Part shown: one piece after another, positions 28,301 through 37,623 of the stretch | How the letters are laid out: each line of letters opens with the position of its first letter | Numbering within the stretch: the stretch's first letter is position 1 | Assembly (NCBI GenBank): GCA_027482185.1 | Contig: JAIXWF010000022.1 | Span: 248,001-312,000 of the forward strand | Length of the DNA stretch: 64,000 nucleotides | Origin: Opitutaceae bacterium | GTDB taxonomy: Bacteria > Verrucomicrobiota > Verrucomicrobiia > Opitutales > Opitutaceae | Direction: 5' to 3' | Position numbers and translations under genes: made by a program | The notes under the pieces: model-generated | Databases searched by the model: none | What the model was told of the DNA's origin: nothing | The model's input: only the letters and a program-made list of their open reading frames with translations

Positions 28301-28544
28301 GATTGCCCAGCCGGTCCTCACCGTGCTCAGCGGCAACACCACGGCCGCGACCAACACGGGCGTCAATACGTCGACGGATGCCGCGGCCATCACCGCCGCC
28401 TCGCAGCAGGTCGGCGCCTTTGGCCTCGCGGCCGCCGATTCCGCGGTGATCGTGACGCTCGCGCCGGGCAACTATACCGCCCAAGTGACCGGCGTCGGCG
28501 GCGCCACCGGCGTCGCCCTGATCGAAGTCTACGAGCTGCCGTAA
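22368..28544 (+). CDS. giant secreted NHL-repeat and Ig-like domain protein
   Basis: A 2058-residue exported protein. I start at the ATG at 22368, giving a long signal peptide that ends near AVAQ38. Domain order, approximate residues: a first NHL beta-propeller (40-340) with repeats like IYIADSANNAIRK; putative-Ig (He_PIG) modules with ASNGVAPAATQ (345-520 and 618-705) and Ig-like modules with YQWQRQ (520-615 and 710-810); a second NHL propeller (813-1140) with repeated VYVADTFNNTIRKI; more Ig-like modules with YQWRKNG (1145-1583); a unique beta-rich stretch (1585-1795); and two C-terminal modules (1795-1925 and 1929-2058) starting LVNISSRA and LLNIATRA and ending IEVYELP. The same C-terminal modules end the C39 protease at 53774. 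Likely surface binding or adhesion. A strong terminator follows. Confidence 0.88.
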   Translation: MKSIPVGCVSGQKPQSRWSRLLLALVACAMGAATAVAQTVGISTVAGQALTSGLVDNATGTSARFNNPAGLAADATSIYIADSANNAIRKLTIATGAVSTLISTGLSSPGGVAVDGAGKVYVADSGNHVIRRYSAAGALEATFGVASTSGLVNGTLATSRFSSPQGIAVDAAGAFVYVADTGNDVIRRINIAGDAVTTIATGFKPYGVALNTGATILYATDFGTHSIRSVTLAGNVLATVAGTVSTAGSTDTPALFRNPQGITVDAAGDLYVADTVNQIIRKISGATVTTIAGSAGSLGNTDAVGASARFQGPFGIVATGVNTLYISDSNNHTIRRASPTTAPAITSANNTTFVSGVTGSFTVTSSGSPAATYSISSGSLPSFATLNATTGVISGMPSNATGSPFTFTIQASNGVAPAATQVFTLTVTQPPTITSTNAATFSVNNAGSFTVVATGSPAPTFSISAGTFPPWASLNTTTGAITGTPTNNTGSPFTFTIQASNGVGTAATQSFTLTVNNGPGINTQPANSSTLIGQNATFAVVATGTPAPTYQWQRQPAAGGGFSALPEGGTYTGTQTATLTVNSVSGAMNGDQFQVVITNGVGSPVTSNTATLTAAQVPAITSGASTTFVVNQAGSFTVTSTGTPAPTYSIIAGTFPPWASINGTTGSITGTPTNTTGAPFAFTIQASNGVAPAATQAFTLNVSLADVVPAISTQPSSISVQLGAAATFTAAATGTPAPTLRWQRQPAGTSGFVDLSDDGTYSGTTTGTLTVAAAVAGMTGDQFRVIATNTISGTTNTATSNVATLTVNIGTTITTFAGTAGLAGSADGTGTAARFNTPASIAVDLFGNFYVADAANHVIRKITAGGVVTTLAGSPGVSGSVDGTGAAARFNGPSAVAVNSVGTVFVADTYNHTVRSISAAGEVVTIAGSANATGFVDGTGGAARFSFPAGIAVDNSANIYVADSSNHAIRRVTTGGVVTVFAGTGGTAGSVDGTGTAARFSYPNNLAIDSAGNLYVADSFNHLIRKVNAAAVVTTIAGGAGSAGSLDGNGVAARFNQPTGVAVDTAGVVYVADTFNNTIRKIAVNGDVTTLAGAAGASGTADGVGATARFTQPFAITVDTSGNLYIADTRNNVIRRSGTTSAPGVQTQPQNRTVPVGGTTAFTVVATGAPAPTYQWQRQLAGQVTFTNLTNDGIHSGATTATLTVANVVSSMNGDQYRVILANGINPAATSGAATLTIGEVPAFTSAAVATFKATEAGTFTVTASGTPSSSFTSTALPAWLTLSSAGVLSGTAPAGAEGTYTFTITANNGATVTQAFTLTVTPAVIAPTISTQPVSASIRQGENVTFSVTAAGTAPLAYQWRKNGAAIVGATSATYTVGNAQPSSSGVYSVVVSNAAGSVTSANAELIVNTVPLFASQPRSQSALAGSVVTFEVSATGSASFTYQWRKNGVAIVGATSPVLTLNGVTAADSASYDVVVTNVLGSVTSSLALLNVTSTPSAPVITAQPAARTALAGNAVSLSVSASGVPSPTYQWRKNGATIAGATAATFTLPAANSGDSGNYDVIVTNASGSVTSVPAALRVIARSYAGYYFGAFSGGVGSFAIYVRDDNTGVFLGYVPGASAPVSSLNILVSDAGTFNFAQAAIAGEAAVAGGPARAAALGGVTVVGSIGTDGAVTGSLLGGANASLSGARSPDTGTTQTVAGFYSAGAAASAATSYTIAGPNGQAFVVTQAGNASDGGPGSVGNTGAVSVVTNRSVISATIVPGTGTITGSVAGGVAASFNGGSEAALGRQRLVNISSRARVGTGDSVAIAGFVISGEESKPVLIRAVGPTLGSAFGLTGALASPRLELFRGSTSLAVNTGIAANRVAIDAAGAQAGAFTLGTSGADAAILTTLAPGNYTAIVSSSTNTAGIALVEVYDLSAAATGQKLLNIATRASAGTAEATLIAGFVVPPGPSKRVLVRGVGPGLSAFGVTGVIAQPVLTVLSGNTTAATNTGVNTSTDAAAITAASQQVGAFGLAAADSAVIVTLAPGNYTAQVTGVGGATGVALIEVYELP

Positions 28545-28570
28545 ACGCAGCCAAGTAGTCCCCCCTTCGA

Positions 28571-28599
28571 GCCCGCCTCCTCCCGGAGGCGGGCTTTTT
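28571..28599 (+). terminator. strong rho-independent terminator
   Basis: A perfect 10-bp stem (gcccgcctcc at 28571-28580 and ggaggcgggc at 28585-28594) with a tccc loop is followed by five T. It ends the transcript of the NHL/Ig gene 27 bp after its stop codon. Confidence 0.92.
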
Positions 28600-28643
28600 G
28601 TTGCCCGAATTCCGCCAACTTCCGCCCGGAAACCAGAAATCTG

Positions 28644-28735
28644 AACCACGGATTTCACGGCCGGCCACGGAAGACCAGTCCCCAAACTCCAAACTCTAGA
28701 TCGCGGACCCGAGACCCCAAACTCCGAACCCCAAA
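28644..28735. repeat. degenerate repeats before cstA
   Basis: Between the terminator and cstA lie ccacggatttcacggccggccacgga (28646-28671), similar to the CACGGAG units, and two copies of a C/A-rich unit, ccccaaactcc, at 28680-28690 and 28715-28725. No facing arm is visible, so this may be a half-cassette. Confidence 0.4.
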
Positions 28736-28823
28736 CGCAAAACCCTCCCACCGCGCGCGCCGCACGCCGGTGCGCTTGCACCGCGCCGTTCCGCCGCCCA
28801 AGGTCGCGCGTTCCCTTCGCCCC

Positions 28824-30896
<2,073 letters not shown>

Positions 30897-30915
30897 CCGG
30901 AAACGCCCCGGTCCG

Positions 30916-31491
30916 TCAGCGCCGCCGCCGGCGCACCCCGGCGATCGCGCGCCGGATGCCGGCACGGTGGTTGTGCAGGTAGTGCCGCAACCAGTACGCG
31001 TAGCGCCGCGGCCGGCGGGCCGTGTCGGCCAGCAATTCGTCCAGCGTGAGGAACTCAACGGCGTCGACCTCCTCGGGATTCAACGCGAAGGCCGCCGGGC
31101 TCGCGCCGAAGTACACGTGCACGATTTCGTTTTCGGTCAGCCCGTTGGGCAGCTCGGTCCGGTAGGTAGCCCGGAAACAATACCGCAGCGGCGCCGTCGC
31201 GCCGAGTTCCTCGCCGAGGCGCCGCTTGGCCGCAGCCAGCGTGCGTTCGCCGGGCCGCGGATGGCCGCAGCAGGAATTCGCCCACAGGCCCGCCGAGTGG
31301 TACTTCGCCCGGGAACGGCGTTGCAGCAGGAGCCGGCCCTTTTCGTCGACCAGGAAAATCGAGAACGCGCGGTGCCGCAGGCCGTCCCGGTGCACGGCCC
31401 ATTTTTCCGCCCGGCCGACGGCACGGTTGCGCGCGTCGACGAGGATCAGTTGCTCGGCGGGAAGGGAAATCGGTGCGCGCGGCGTTGCCAC
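30916..31491 (-). CDS. idi: type 1 isopentenyl-diphosphate delta-isomerase
   Basis: A 191-residue Nudix-fold isomerase that interconverts isopentenyl and dimethylallyl diphosphate. Visible motifs are HRAFSIFLVDEKGRLLLQRR, the catalytic cysteine in LWANSCCGHPRPGE, the Nudix-like helix AAKRRLGEELG, and ENEIVHVYFG with the metal-binding glutamates. I choose the GTG at 31491 because the 114 residues upstream in the same frame are low-complexity Arg/Ser-rich and overlap the opposite-strand gene. With this start the length matches the usual 180 or so. It is divergent from the ebo-type cluster, which contains an UbiA-type prenyltransferase, so isoprenoid supply and use lie side by side here. Confidence 0.93.
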   Translation of the reverse strand: MATPRAPISLPAEQLILVDARNRAVGRAEKWAVHRDGLRHRAFSIFLVDEKGRLLLQRRSRAKYHSAGLWANSCCGHPRPGERTLAAAKRRLGEELGATAPLRYCFRATYRTELPNGLTENEIVHVYFGASPAAFALNPEEVDAVEFLTLDELLADTARRPRRYAYWLRHYLHNHRAGIRRAIAGVRRRRR

Positions 31492-31555
31492 GGGGGAGAT
31501 GTTTGTTTGCGTTGCCCCGGGTTCGTCAATTTGAGTTTCCCTCCCGCAGCCGCCC

Positions 31556-31897
31556 GTGGCCAAAAAAAATCCCCAACGTCCCGCCCCCCTCGCCCCCGTC
31601 GCGGATCCGGTGCGCGCCGTCGTCGACCACGGCTTCATCGCCGTGCGCGCGAAGCTGATCGAGGTCGCGGCCTTCTTCGACCGCGCGGAGCGGCACGGCG
31701 TGGCGGACGATTTCCGCTGCGCCGCCCTGCGCCGCGCCGCCAAGCTGCTCTGCGACGGCCGCCCCGAGCGCGCCCGCCGCATCCTCGAGTCGCTGAGCGA
31801 CCCGACCACCCGGCCCGAACTTGTTTCCTCCGGCAAAGCCGCGCTCGGCGCGTGGCGGAAGCCGGCCGCGCTGCCGAAACCGAAAGCGAAACGCTGA
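31556..31897 (+). CDS. small hypothetical protein in the EboA position
   Basis: A 113-residue protein with a GTG start at 31556. It is Ala/Arg-rich and predicted mostly helical, with a Pro/Lys-rich start and a Lys-rich tail. Its stop lies 4 bp before the eboB start, so it is the first gene of this cluster. In other ebo clusters the first gene encodes EboA, a helical protein of roughly 220 residues. The position and helical character are similar, but this protein is about half as long and I see no diagnostic motif. It may be a reduced EboA-like protein or unrelated. Confidence 0.6.
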   Translation: MAKKNPQRPAPLAPVADPVRAVVDHGFIAVRAKLIEVAAFFDRAERHGVADDFRCAALRRAAKLLCDGRPERARRILESLSDPTTRPELVSSGKAALGAWRKPAALPKPKAKR

Positions 31898-31901
31898 ACC
31901 G

Positions 31902-32708
31902 ATGCGCTACATCGAACCGCATGGCCACATGGTCAGCCGCACGACCGACGACTATCAGGCGATGGTCACGGCCGGCTGCGTCGCCGTCTGCGAACCCGCC
32001 TTCTGGGCCGGCTTCGACCGCGGCTCGGTCGACGGTTTCCGCGACTACTACCGCCAACTGACCGAGTACGAGCCCGCGCGCGCCGCGAAGTTTCTCCTGC
32101 CGCATTTTTCCTGGCTCTGCCTGAATCCGAAGGAATCCGAGGACCTCGCGCTTGCCCGCGATGTGCTGGCGCTGATTCCCGAATTTCTCGGCCGGCCCAA
32201 TGTGCTCGGCATCGGCGAGATCGGCCTGAACCGGAACACGCGCAACGAAATGGCCGTGCTCGAGCAGCACGTGGAGTTGGCGGTGAAGCACGACCAGCTG
32301 ATTTTGGTCCACACGCCGCACCTCGAGGACAAACTCAAGGGCACGAATCTCATCCTCGACCTGCTCGGCTCGCACCGCGGCGTGAATCCCGGCCGCGTGA
32401 TCATCGACCACGTCGAGGAGCACACCGTGAAACGCGTGCTCGACCGCGGCTTCTGGGCCGGGATCACGCTGTATCCGGATTCCAAATCCTCGCCCCCGCG
32501 CGCCGTCGACATGCTCGAGATCACGGGCGGGGAATGCATCTGGCTCAATTCCGCGTGCGACTGGGGCGTGAGCGATCCGCTCGCGGTGCCGAAGACGGCG
32601 CTCGAACTCCGCCGCCGCGGGCACAGCGAGGATTTCGTCGACGCCGTGCTTTACCGGAATCCGCTCCGCTTCCTCTCGCAGTGCCCGAAGTTCAAGCTCG
32701 GCGCCTGA
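31902..32708 (+). CDS. eboB: TatD-family metal hydrolase, EboB-like
   Basis: A 268-residue TatD/amidohydrolase-type protein. Metal ligands seen are His7 and His9 in EPHGHMVSR, the glutamate in [11 protein letters not shown], the histidine in [11 protein letters not shown] and IIDHVEEHT, and an aspartate in [10 protein letters not shown]. The short sequence beginning directly with RYIEPHGHM and the LYPDSKSSP block are features I associate with EboB of the ebo (metabolite-traffic) clusters. It starts 4 bp after the small upstream gene and is followed 9 bp later by an EboE-type gene. Its substrate in ebo clusters is not known. Confidence 0.85.
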   Translation: MRYIEPHGHMVSRTTDDYQAMVTAGCVAVCEPAFWAGFDRGSVDGFRDYYRQLTEYEPARAAKFLLPHFSWLCLNPKESEDLALARDVLALIPEFLGRPNVLGIGEIGLNRNTRNEMAVLEQHVELAVKHDQLILVHTPHLEDKLKGTNLILDLLGSHRGVNPGRVIIDHVEEHTVKRVLDRGFWAGITLYPDSKSSPPRAVDMLEITGGECIWLNSACDWGVSDPLAVPKTALELRRRGHSEDFVDAVLYRNPLRFLSQCPKFKLGA

Positions 32709-32717
32709 TCCCGCCGC

Positions 32718-33890
32718 ATGCACCTGCGCGCCGGCCTGCACCTCGCCTACTGCACGAACGTCCACCGGGGTGAGACCTGGGCCGAGACCTTCGCCGCCCT
32801 CGAACGCCACACCTTGCCCGTGCGGGAACGCGTCGCCCCCGGCCGCAGCTACGCCATCGGCCTGCGCCTCGGCCAGCGCGCCGCCGCCGAACTCGCCGCG
32901 CCGGCGACGCTCGCGGCGTTCAAAGCGTGGCTCGCGCGGCACGACTGCTACGTTTTCACGATCAACGGCTTTCCCTACGGCAGTTTCCACGGCACGCGGG
33001 TGAAGGAACAGGTCTACGCGCCCGATTGGTCCACGCCGGAGCGGCTCGCCTACACGCTGCAACTGTTCGAATTGCTCGCGCAACTGCTGCCGCCCGGCGT
33101 CGCCGGCAGCGTCAGCACCGTGCCCGCCTCGTTCAAACCTTGGATTGTCGCCGAGCCCGCGCGCCTGGAAAAGATTTTCGGCCACCTCACCGCCTGCGGC
33201 CGCGCGATCGCCGCCTTGGCCGCGCGCACGGGGCACGACCTGCATCTCGGCCTCGAGCCCGAGCCGTGTTGCCATCTGGAAACGACGGAGGAAACGGTAC
33301 GCTTCTTCGCCGCCTGGCGCGCGAGCGATCCGGCCGTCGACCGCGAGGGCCTGCTGCGTTTCGTCGGTGTTAACTACGACTGCTGCCACCTCGCCGTCGA
33401 ATTCGAGTCGGCCCGCGAGGCGCTCGACCGCCTGGCCGCGGCCGGATTGCGCCTGAGCAAACTGCATCTCAGCTCCGCGCTGCGCGTGCGGCCCGACGCC
33501 GCCGGCCGCGCCGCCTTGGCCGCCTTCGCCGAGCCGACCTATCTGCATCAGGTGGTCGTCGGCCCCGCCGGCGGCGGCGAGGTGCGGCGGCGTTTTGTCG
33601 ATTTGCCCGACGCGTTGGCGACGGCGGCGTCCGCGCCCGACGACGAATGGCGCGTGCATTTCCACGTGCCGCTGCACGCCGCGCCCGGGGCGCCTTTTTC
33701 GGATACGCGCGACCACCTCGAGGCGGCGCTCGATTGGCTGGCGGCGCATCCCGGCGCCTGCGGCCATCTCGAAATGGAAACCTACACGTGGGAAGTCCTG
33801 CCGGCAGCCCTGCGCGTGCCGATCGAGGATCAATTGGCGGGCGAGTACGCCTGGACCTTGGCGGCGCTGCAGGGCCGCGGTCTCGCCTAG
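32718..33890 (+). CDS. eboE: EboE-type TIM-barrel protein (metabolite traffic)
   Basis: A 390-residue protein of the xylose-isomerase-like TIM-barrel superfamily that matches the EboE pattern. It begins with LAYCTNVHRGETWAETFAAL and contains FTINGFPYGSFHGTRVKEQV, LGLEPEPCCHLETTEETV, VGVNYDCCHLAVEFE, KLHLSSAL, HFHVPLH and ETYTWEVLP, which supply conserved Glu, Asp and His ligands of the barrel's metal site. It is cytoplasmic by sequence. It lies 9 bp after eboB and 10 bp before the UbiA-type eboC. In cyanobacteria the ebo genes are needed to move a scytonemin precursor to the periplasm. The substrate here is unknown. Confidence 0.87.
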   Translation: MHLRAGLHLAYCTNVHRGETWAETFAALERHTLPVRERVAPGRSYAIGLRLGQRAAAELAAPATLAAFKAWLARHDCYVFTINGFPYGSFHGTRVKEQVYAPDWSTPERLAYTLQLFELLAQLLPPGVAGSVSTVPASFKPWIVAEPARLEKIFGHLTACGRAIAALAARTGHDLHLGLEPEPCCHLETTEETVRFFAAWRASDPAVDREGLLRFVGVNYDCCHLAVEFESAREALDRLAAAGLRLSKLHLSSALRVRPDAAGRAALAAFAEPTYLHQVVVGPAGGGEVRRRFVDLPDALATAASAPDDEWRVHFHVPLHAAPGAPFSDTRDHLEAALDWLAAHPGACGHLEMETYTWEVLPAALRVPIEDQLAGEYAWTLAALQGRGLA

Positions 33891-33900
33891 GCGCTGGCGC

Positions 33901-34629
33901 ATGAAAACGCGTTCGCCGCTGCGGGCGGGTTTCGATCTGGCGCGGGCCGGCAATTTCCCGTCGGTCGCGAGCAACGTGCTCGCGGCGTTGGTCCTATCGG
34001 ATTCCGTTGGCGGCGGCTTTCCGGCTCCTGCCCTGCTCGGTGGCGCGGTGGTCGCGGGCTGCCTCGTGTATGCCGGCGGGGCGACGTTCAACGACGTGTT
34101 CGACGCGGGCTTCGACGCGAAGCATCGGCCCGGCCGCGCGATTCCGAGCGGCGTGATCTCGCGCGGGGCGGCCGGCGGGTTGGCCGGCGTGGAAATGCTT
34201 CTTGGGTTGGCCCTGCTCGTTTGGCTCGGCGCGTCGCCGCTGCTGGCCGCGGCGTTGGCCGCGACGATCTTGGCCTACGACTGGATTCACAAACGCTGGC
34301 TCGGCTCCGTCGTGCTGATGGCGGGTTGCCGGGTTTTCCTCGCGTTGACGGTGGCGTCGTTGCCCGGCCAGGCGCAGTTGCCGGCGCTCAACACGTGGGT
34401 CGCCGCGCTCTTCGTCTACATCGTGGCCCTCAGCCTGATTGCGCGTTGGGAATACAAACCGGGCGCGCCGGCGGCGAAGCTCGGCCGTGCCGTGGGCCAA
34501 TTGCTCGCTTTCATTCCGCTGGTCGACGCCGCCGCCCTCGCGTGGATCGGCGCTTGGGGTCCGGCTTTGGCCTGCGTCATCGCGGTGCCGCTCGGCAAAG
34601 TCGCGCAACGCCTCGCCGCCGCGACGTGA
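33901..34629 (+). CDS. eboC: UbiA-type prenyltransferase, EboC-like
   Basis: A 242-residue membrane protein of the UbiA superfamily with about seven transmembrane helices. The first Asp-rich motif is TFNDVFDAGFDAKHRPGRAI, and a second conserved loop is AYDWIHKRWLGSVVL. Members join an isoprenoid chain to an acceptor. Size, the KHRPGRAIPSG block and the neighbouring eboB and eboE identify it as EboC. The start codon at 33901 lies 10 bp after eboE. The usual eboD (dehydroquinate-synthase-like) and eboF (nucleotide phosphodiesterase) are absent from this window. The gene is convergent with the DMFase-like gene, separated by a GTTGAAAG-type cassette. Confidence 0.86.
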   Translation: MKTRSPLRAGFDLARAGNFPSVASNVLAALVLSDSVGGGFPAPALLGGAVVAGCLVYAGGATFNDVFDAGFDAKHRPGRAIPSGVISRGAAGGLAGVEMLLGLALLVWLGASPLLAAALAATILAYDWIHKRWLGSVVLMAGCRVFLALTVASLPGQAQLPALNTWVAALFVYIVALSLIARWEYKPGAPAAKLGRAVGQLLAFIPLVDAAALAWIGAWGPALACVIAVPLGKVAQRLAAAT

Positions 34630-34639
34630 GGTAGAATAA

Positions 34640-34760
34640 GTTGAGAGATGAGCGTTGAGAGTTGAGCGCTCGAACCGTCGGAGGTTCGCCGCGCCGTGGA
34701 TGCCCGCGGCAACGCCGCCCTCCGGCTCGAGCTTTCAACCTGCGTCTTTCAACTTTCAAC
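34640..34760. repeat. GTTGAAAG-type inverted-repeat cassette (copy 1)
   Basis: The left arm 34640-34666 begins gttgagagatgagcgttgag, and the right arm 34732-34760 is ctttcaacctgcgtctttca and on. The right arm read backwards is runs of GTTGAAAG, a near match to the left arm's GTTGAGAG units. The arms nearly fill the 149-bp gap between two convergent genes. A short hairpin (cgaacc/ggttcg, 34670-34687) lies between them. Confidence 0.6.
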
Positions 34761-34778
34761 TGCGCCGCGCGCGGCGCT

Positions 34779-36338
34779 TCAGCGGAGGGCGCGCGCGAGC
34801 AAGTTGCGCATCATCTGCTGGACGCGTTCGTCGGGGCCGTGGGGGCGGCTCCAATGCGACCAAGGCAAGACGTGGCCCGGGGGCGAGGCCATCGCCTGCG
34901 GCCACCAGATCGTGGCGGCGTTGAAGACGAAGTTGTTCTTCGGTCCCGGGTACAGTGTCGCGGCCCATTGCTGCGGTGTCACGCCGCCGACCCAGGCCTG
35001 GCCGGCGCCGACGATTTCAAGTCCGGGAATTTCCGTCGCGGGCATGCCGTGGTACTCCCAGCCGATGAGGCCCGGGATGCTTTCGCCGCGCTTCATGCCG
35101 GTGCCGGCGAAGAGCCAATGGTCGGGGGCGGTGCAGGTCCAGTCGCCGCCGCCGTTGACGGGTTCGACGTTGCGCGCGCCCATGAGCAAACCCTCGTCGG
35201 GGCCGCGGTGCGGAAACGGCCCGTGCCGTTCCTGTCGTTCGCGCGCGTAGGGCTGGTCGGCGCCGTAGGGGCCGCCGCGGAAGAAAATGCGGTTGGGCGT
35301 GCCGGCGTCGTTTGCGCGGAAGGGCGAGACCCAGCAGACGGAGTTGCCGGAAAGGAACAGCAGGCTTGTGCCGGCGTCGCGCAGTCGCTCGACGCTGCGG
35401 AATTGGCGAATATCCCAATATTCGTCGTGGCCGACGCTGAGGAAGGTCCGGCACTTCAGCGCGCGATCCGGCACGAGCAGGTCGCTGTTGGAGCAATAGG
35501 CGACGTCGTAGCCGTGCTGCTCGAGCCAATACGCGAGCGGAAATTCGAAACAGAGCCATTCGCCGGAGCCGACGGTGCGCGGGTCGTTGACGACGCCCTG
35601 CCATTGGGCCTCGCGGCCGTAGGGCCGGTCGAAGCTCACGTCGGCCCACGGGCCCTGGTTGCCCTTCGGGTGCGTGTAGACGGAAAAGTTGTTGGGCCAG
35701 CGGTTGTAGGCCTGCCACGTGTTGTCGCTGCACTGGAAGAGGATGTCGGCGGGCCGGTCGTCGGTGACGATGAAGACGACGTAGCTCTGCCAGTACGGCT
35801 CGCTGGGGCTTTCGGGAATCGTGGTGAGGCGGCCGAGGTAGACGCCGCTGACCCAGTCGGCGGGAATTGTCAGCGAAGCCGAGGGTTCCCAGGCGCAGGC
35901 GTGGAGATTTTTTTCGCCGGGCTTGGGCGTGGGCTGCGTTTTCGCGGGCAGCGGCCCGAGTTCGGTCAGTTTGCGGGCGCCGCGGCCGCCGTAGTAGCCG
36001 GTGCGGAAGATCTCGAGGCGGAAGGCGCGGGCCGGGTTCGCCGAGACCATGATGTCGATCGTTTCGCCGGCGCGGACGCTTTGGCGGGAGCAATAGCCCT
36101 CGATCCAAGGGGAACGGAAACCCTGGGCGTCGACGCGGACGCGGGTGAGTTGCCAATCGCGCGAGCCCTCGCGGGCGTTTTCGCGGGCGATGACATCGCG
36201 GCCGCGGCCGGCGGCGGCCGCGGCCGCGTTGGCGGCGAGGGAACCGAGCAGCGTCGCCGCGGCGCCGGAGTGCAGGAAGGAGCGGCGCGAAAGCCCGGCG
36301 TCGGACGCGGGGCCGTGGGAGGGAGGAAGGGACGGCAT
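34779..36338 (-). CDS. Tat-exported N,N-dimethylformamidase beta-subunit-like protein
   Basis: A 519-residue protein. I start at the ATG at 36338, giving a twin-arginine signal SRRSFLHSGAAATLLGSLAA near residue 15. The longer upstream frame overlaps the ketoacyl synthase. After the signal comes an Ig-like sheet region (IEGYCSRQSVRAGETIDIMV, RTGYYGGRGARK). It is followed by the large domain shared with the dimethylformamidase beta chain: FQCSDNTWQAYNRWPNNFSV, LEQHGYDVAYCSNSDL, LSVGHDEYWD and LLFLSGNSVCW. Many secreted or surface proteins have this domain without any link to dimethylformamide, so the reaction is unknown. It is the last gene of a four-gene operon, 25 bp after the ketoacyl synthase. 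Confidence 0.82.
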   Translation of the reverse strand: MPSLPPSHGPASDAGLSRRSFLHSGAAATLLGSLAANAAAAAAGRGRDVIARENAREGSRDWQLTRVRVDAQGFRSPWIEGYCSRQSVRAGETIDIMVSANPARAFRLEIFRTGYYGGRGARKLTELGPLPAKTQPTPKPGEKNLHACAWEPSASLTIPADWVSGVYLGRLTTIPESPSEPYWQSYVVFIVTDDRPADILFQCSDNTWQAYNRWPNNFSVYTHPKGNQGPWADVSFDRPYGREAQWQGVVNDPRTVGSGEWLCFEFPLAYWLEQHGYDVAYCSNSDLLVPDRALKCRTFLSVGHDEYWDIRQFRSVERLRDAGTSLLFLSGNSVCWVSPFRANDAGTPNRIFFRGGPYGADQPYARERQERHGPFPHRGPDEGLLMGARNVEPVNGGGDWTCTAPDHWLFAGTGMKRGESIPGLIGWEYHGMPATEIPGLEIVGAGQAWVGGVTPQQWAATLYPGPKNNFVFNAATIWWPQAMASPPGHVLPWSHWSRPHGPDERVQQMMRNLLARALR

Positions 36339-36363
36339 CGCGGGAAGGGGACGAAGACGCAGG

Positions 36364-37617
36364 TCAGCGGACGGCGCGCAACACGAGCGCGACGTTGCTG
36401 CCGCCGAAACCGCTGCTGTTGCTGAGGACGGTGCGGATCGGGACATCGAGCGTCGTGGACGGGAGCCGCAGGTGCTCGCAGTCCGGATCGACGTTTTGCA
36501 GATGGGCCTGGCCGGGCACGAATCCCAGGTCGAGGGCCAGCGTGCCGATGCCGGCCTCGAGGGCGCCGGACATGGAGAGCGGATGGCCGGTGAGGGCCTT
36601 GGTGCTGCTCACGGCGGGGCCGAGTTCGCCGAACACCCGGCGCAGGGCCGCAGCCTCGGCGCGGTCGCCGACGGGGGTGCCGGTGGCGTGGGCGTTGACG
36701 TAGTCGACATCCATCGGATCGACGCCGGAGGCGGCGAGCGCGCGGCGTATCGCGGCTTCGAGGCCCGCGCCGGTCGGTTCCGATTGGGCCACGCTGTGAC
36801 CGTCGGCCGATTGGCCCCAGCCGGCGAATTCGGCGAGCGCCACGGCGCCGCGGTCGCGGGCGACGTCGGCGTCTTCGAGAACCAACGCGGCGGCGCCGCC
36901 GGCGCCGACGAAGCCGTCGCGCGCCGCGTCGAAGGGCCGCGAGGCGAGGAGCGGATCCGCCTGGCGGGACAGCGCGCGCAGGCCGGCGAAGGGCAAGATG
37001 GATTCGACGGTGGGTTCCTCCGCGCCGACGACGATCATGCGTTTGTGCCGGCCGAGCGCGATTTCGTCGCGGGCGTAGCCGAGCGCGTGGGCGCTGGCGG
37101 CGCAGGCGGAGACGAAGCCCGTCACCGCGCCGCGGATCCCGTAGTGGGCGGCGAGGTTGAAATTGAGCGTGCCGGAAATCGAACGCACCACACCCCACGG
37201 GTGGAGCCGGCGGCCCTCGGAGTGCAGCATTTCGCCGAGATGATGGTGCAGGAAGCGCGGCGAGCCGGCCGAGGCGCAGAACAGGCCGGTGGCGCCGTCG
37301 CCGAGTTCGCCGCGCGTGAGCCGGCTTTCCGCGAGCGCCTGCTCGATCGCGCAGTACGCGTAGACGCCGTGCGGCGGGAGCGAACGGAGGGTCTCGCGGG
37401 CGAGGGCGTAGCGTTCCGGCCAGCGCCAGGCGGCGCAGTTGAAGTCCGCGAGGTCGAAGTCTTTGACCGTGCCCGCGACGGAAACGCCGGCTTCGGGAAA
37501 CCACGGCACGGTTTCGAGGCCGTGGCGCAGGTCGCGGAGGCTGGCGACGACCGCGGCCCGCTCGTTGCCGATCGGAGTGATGAAGCCGAGACCGGTGATG
37601 ACGACGCGGCCGGGCAT
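36364..37617 (-). CDS. beta-ketoacyl-ACP synthase (FabF/FabB-type)
   Basis: A 417-residue thiolase-fold condensing enzyme with all catalytic residues: cysteine in GFVSACAASAHALGYA, the first histidine in YVNAHATGTPVGD, lysine in SSTKALTGHPLSMSGALEAG and its histidine, and NSSGFGGSNVALVL at the end. It extends an acyl chain on acyl carrier protein with malonyl-ACP. The start lies 6 bp after the acyl carrier protein gene. The setting, with a dedicated carrier protein, a LicD-like protein and a secreted protein, is unlike housekeeping fab operons. It suggests a specialised chain, for example for an unusual lipid or a secondary metabolite. A link to the ceramide-type genes at 38719-42976 is possible. 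Confidence 0.93.
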   Translation of the reverse strand: MPGRVVITGLGFITPIGNERAAVVASLRDLRHGLETVPWFPEAGVSVAGTVKDFDLADFNCAAWRWPERYALARETLRSLPPHGVYAYCAIEQALAESRLTRGELGDGATGLFCASAGSPRFLHHHLGEMLHSEGRRLHPWGVVRSISGTLNFNLAAHYGIRGAVTGFVSACAASAHALGYARDEIALGRHKRMIVVGAEEPTVESILPFAGLRALSRQADPLLASRPFDAARDGFVGAGGAAALVLEDADVARDRGAVALAEFAGWGQSADGHSVAQSEPTGAGLEAAIRRALAASGVDPMDVDYVNAHATGTPVGDRAEAAALRRVFGELGPAVSSTKALTGHPLSMSGALEAGIGTLALDLGFVPGQAHLQNVDPDCEHLRLPSTTLDVPIRTVLSNSSGFGGSNVALVLRAVR

Positions 37618-37623
37618 CGGAGA

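Noticed and set aside
27120-28544. PEP-CTERM or LPXTG-type sorting signal at the end of the NHL/Ig protein
   Set aside because: There is no terminal hydrophobic helix with basic tail and no such motif; the protein ends in YELP.
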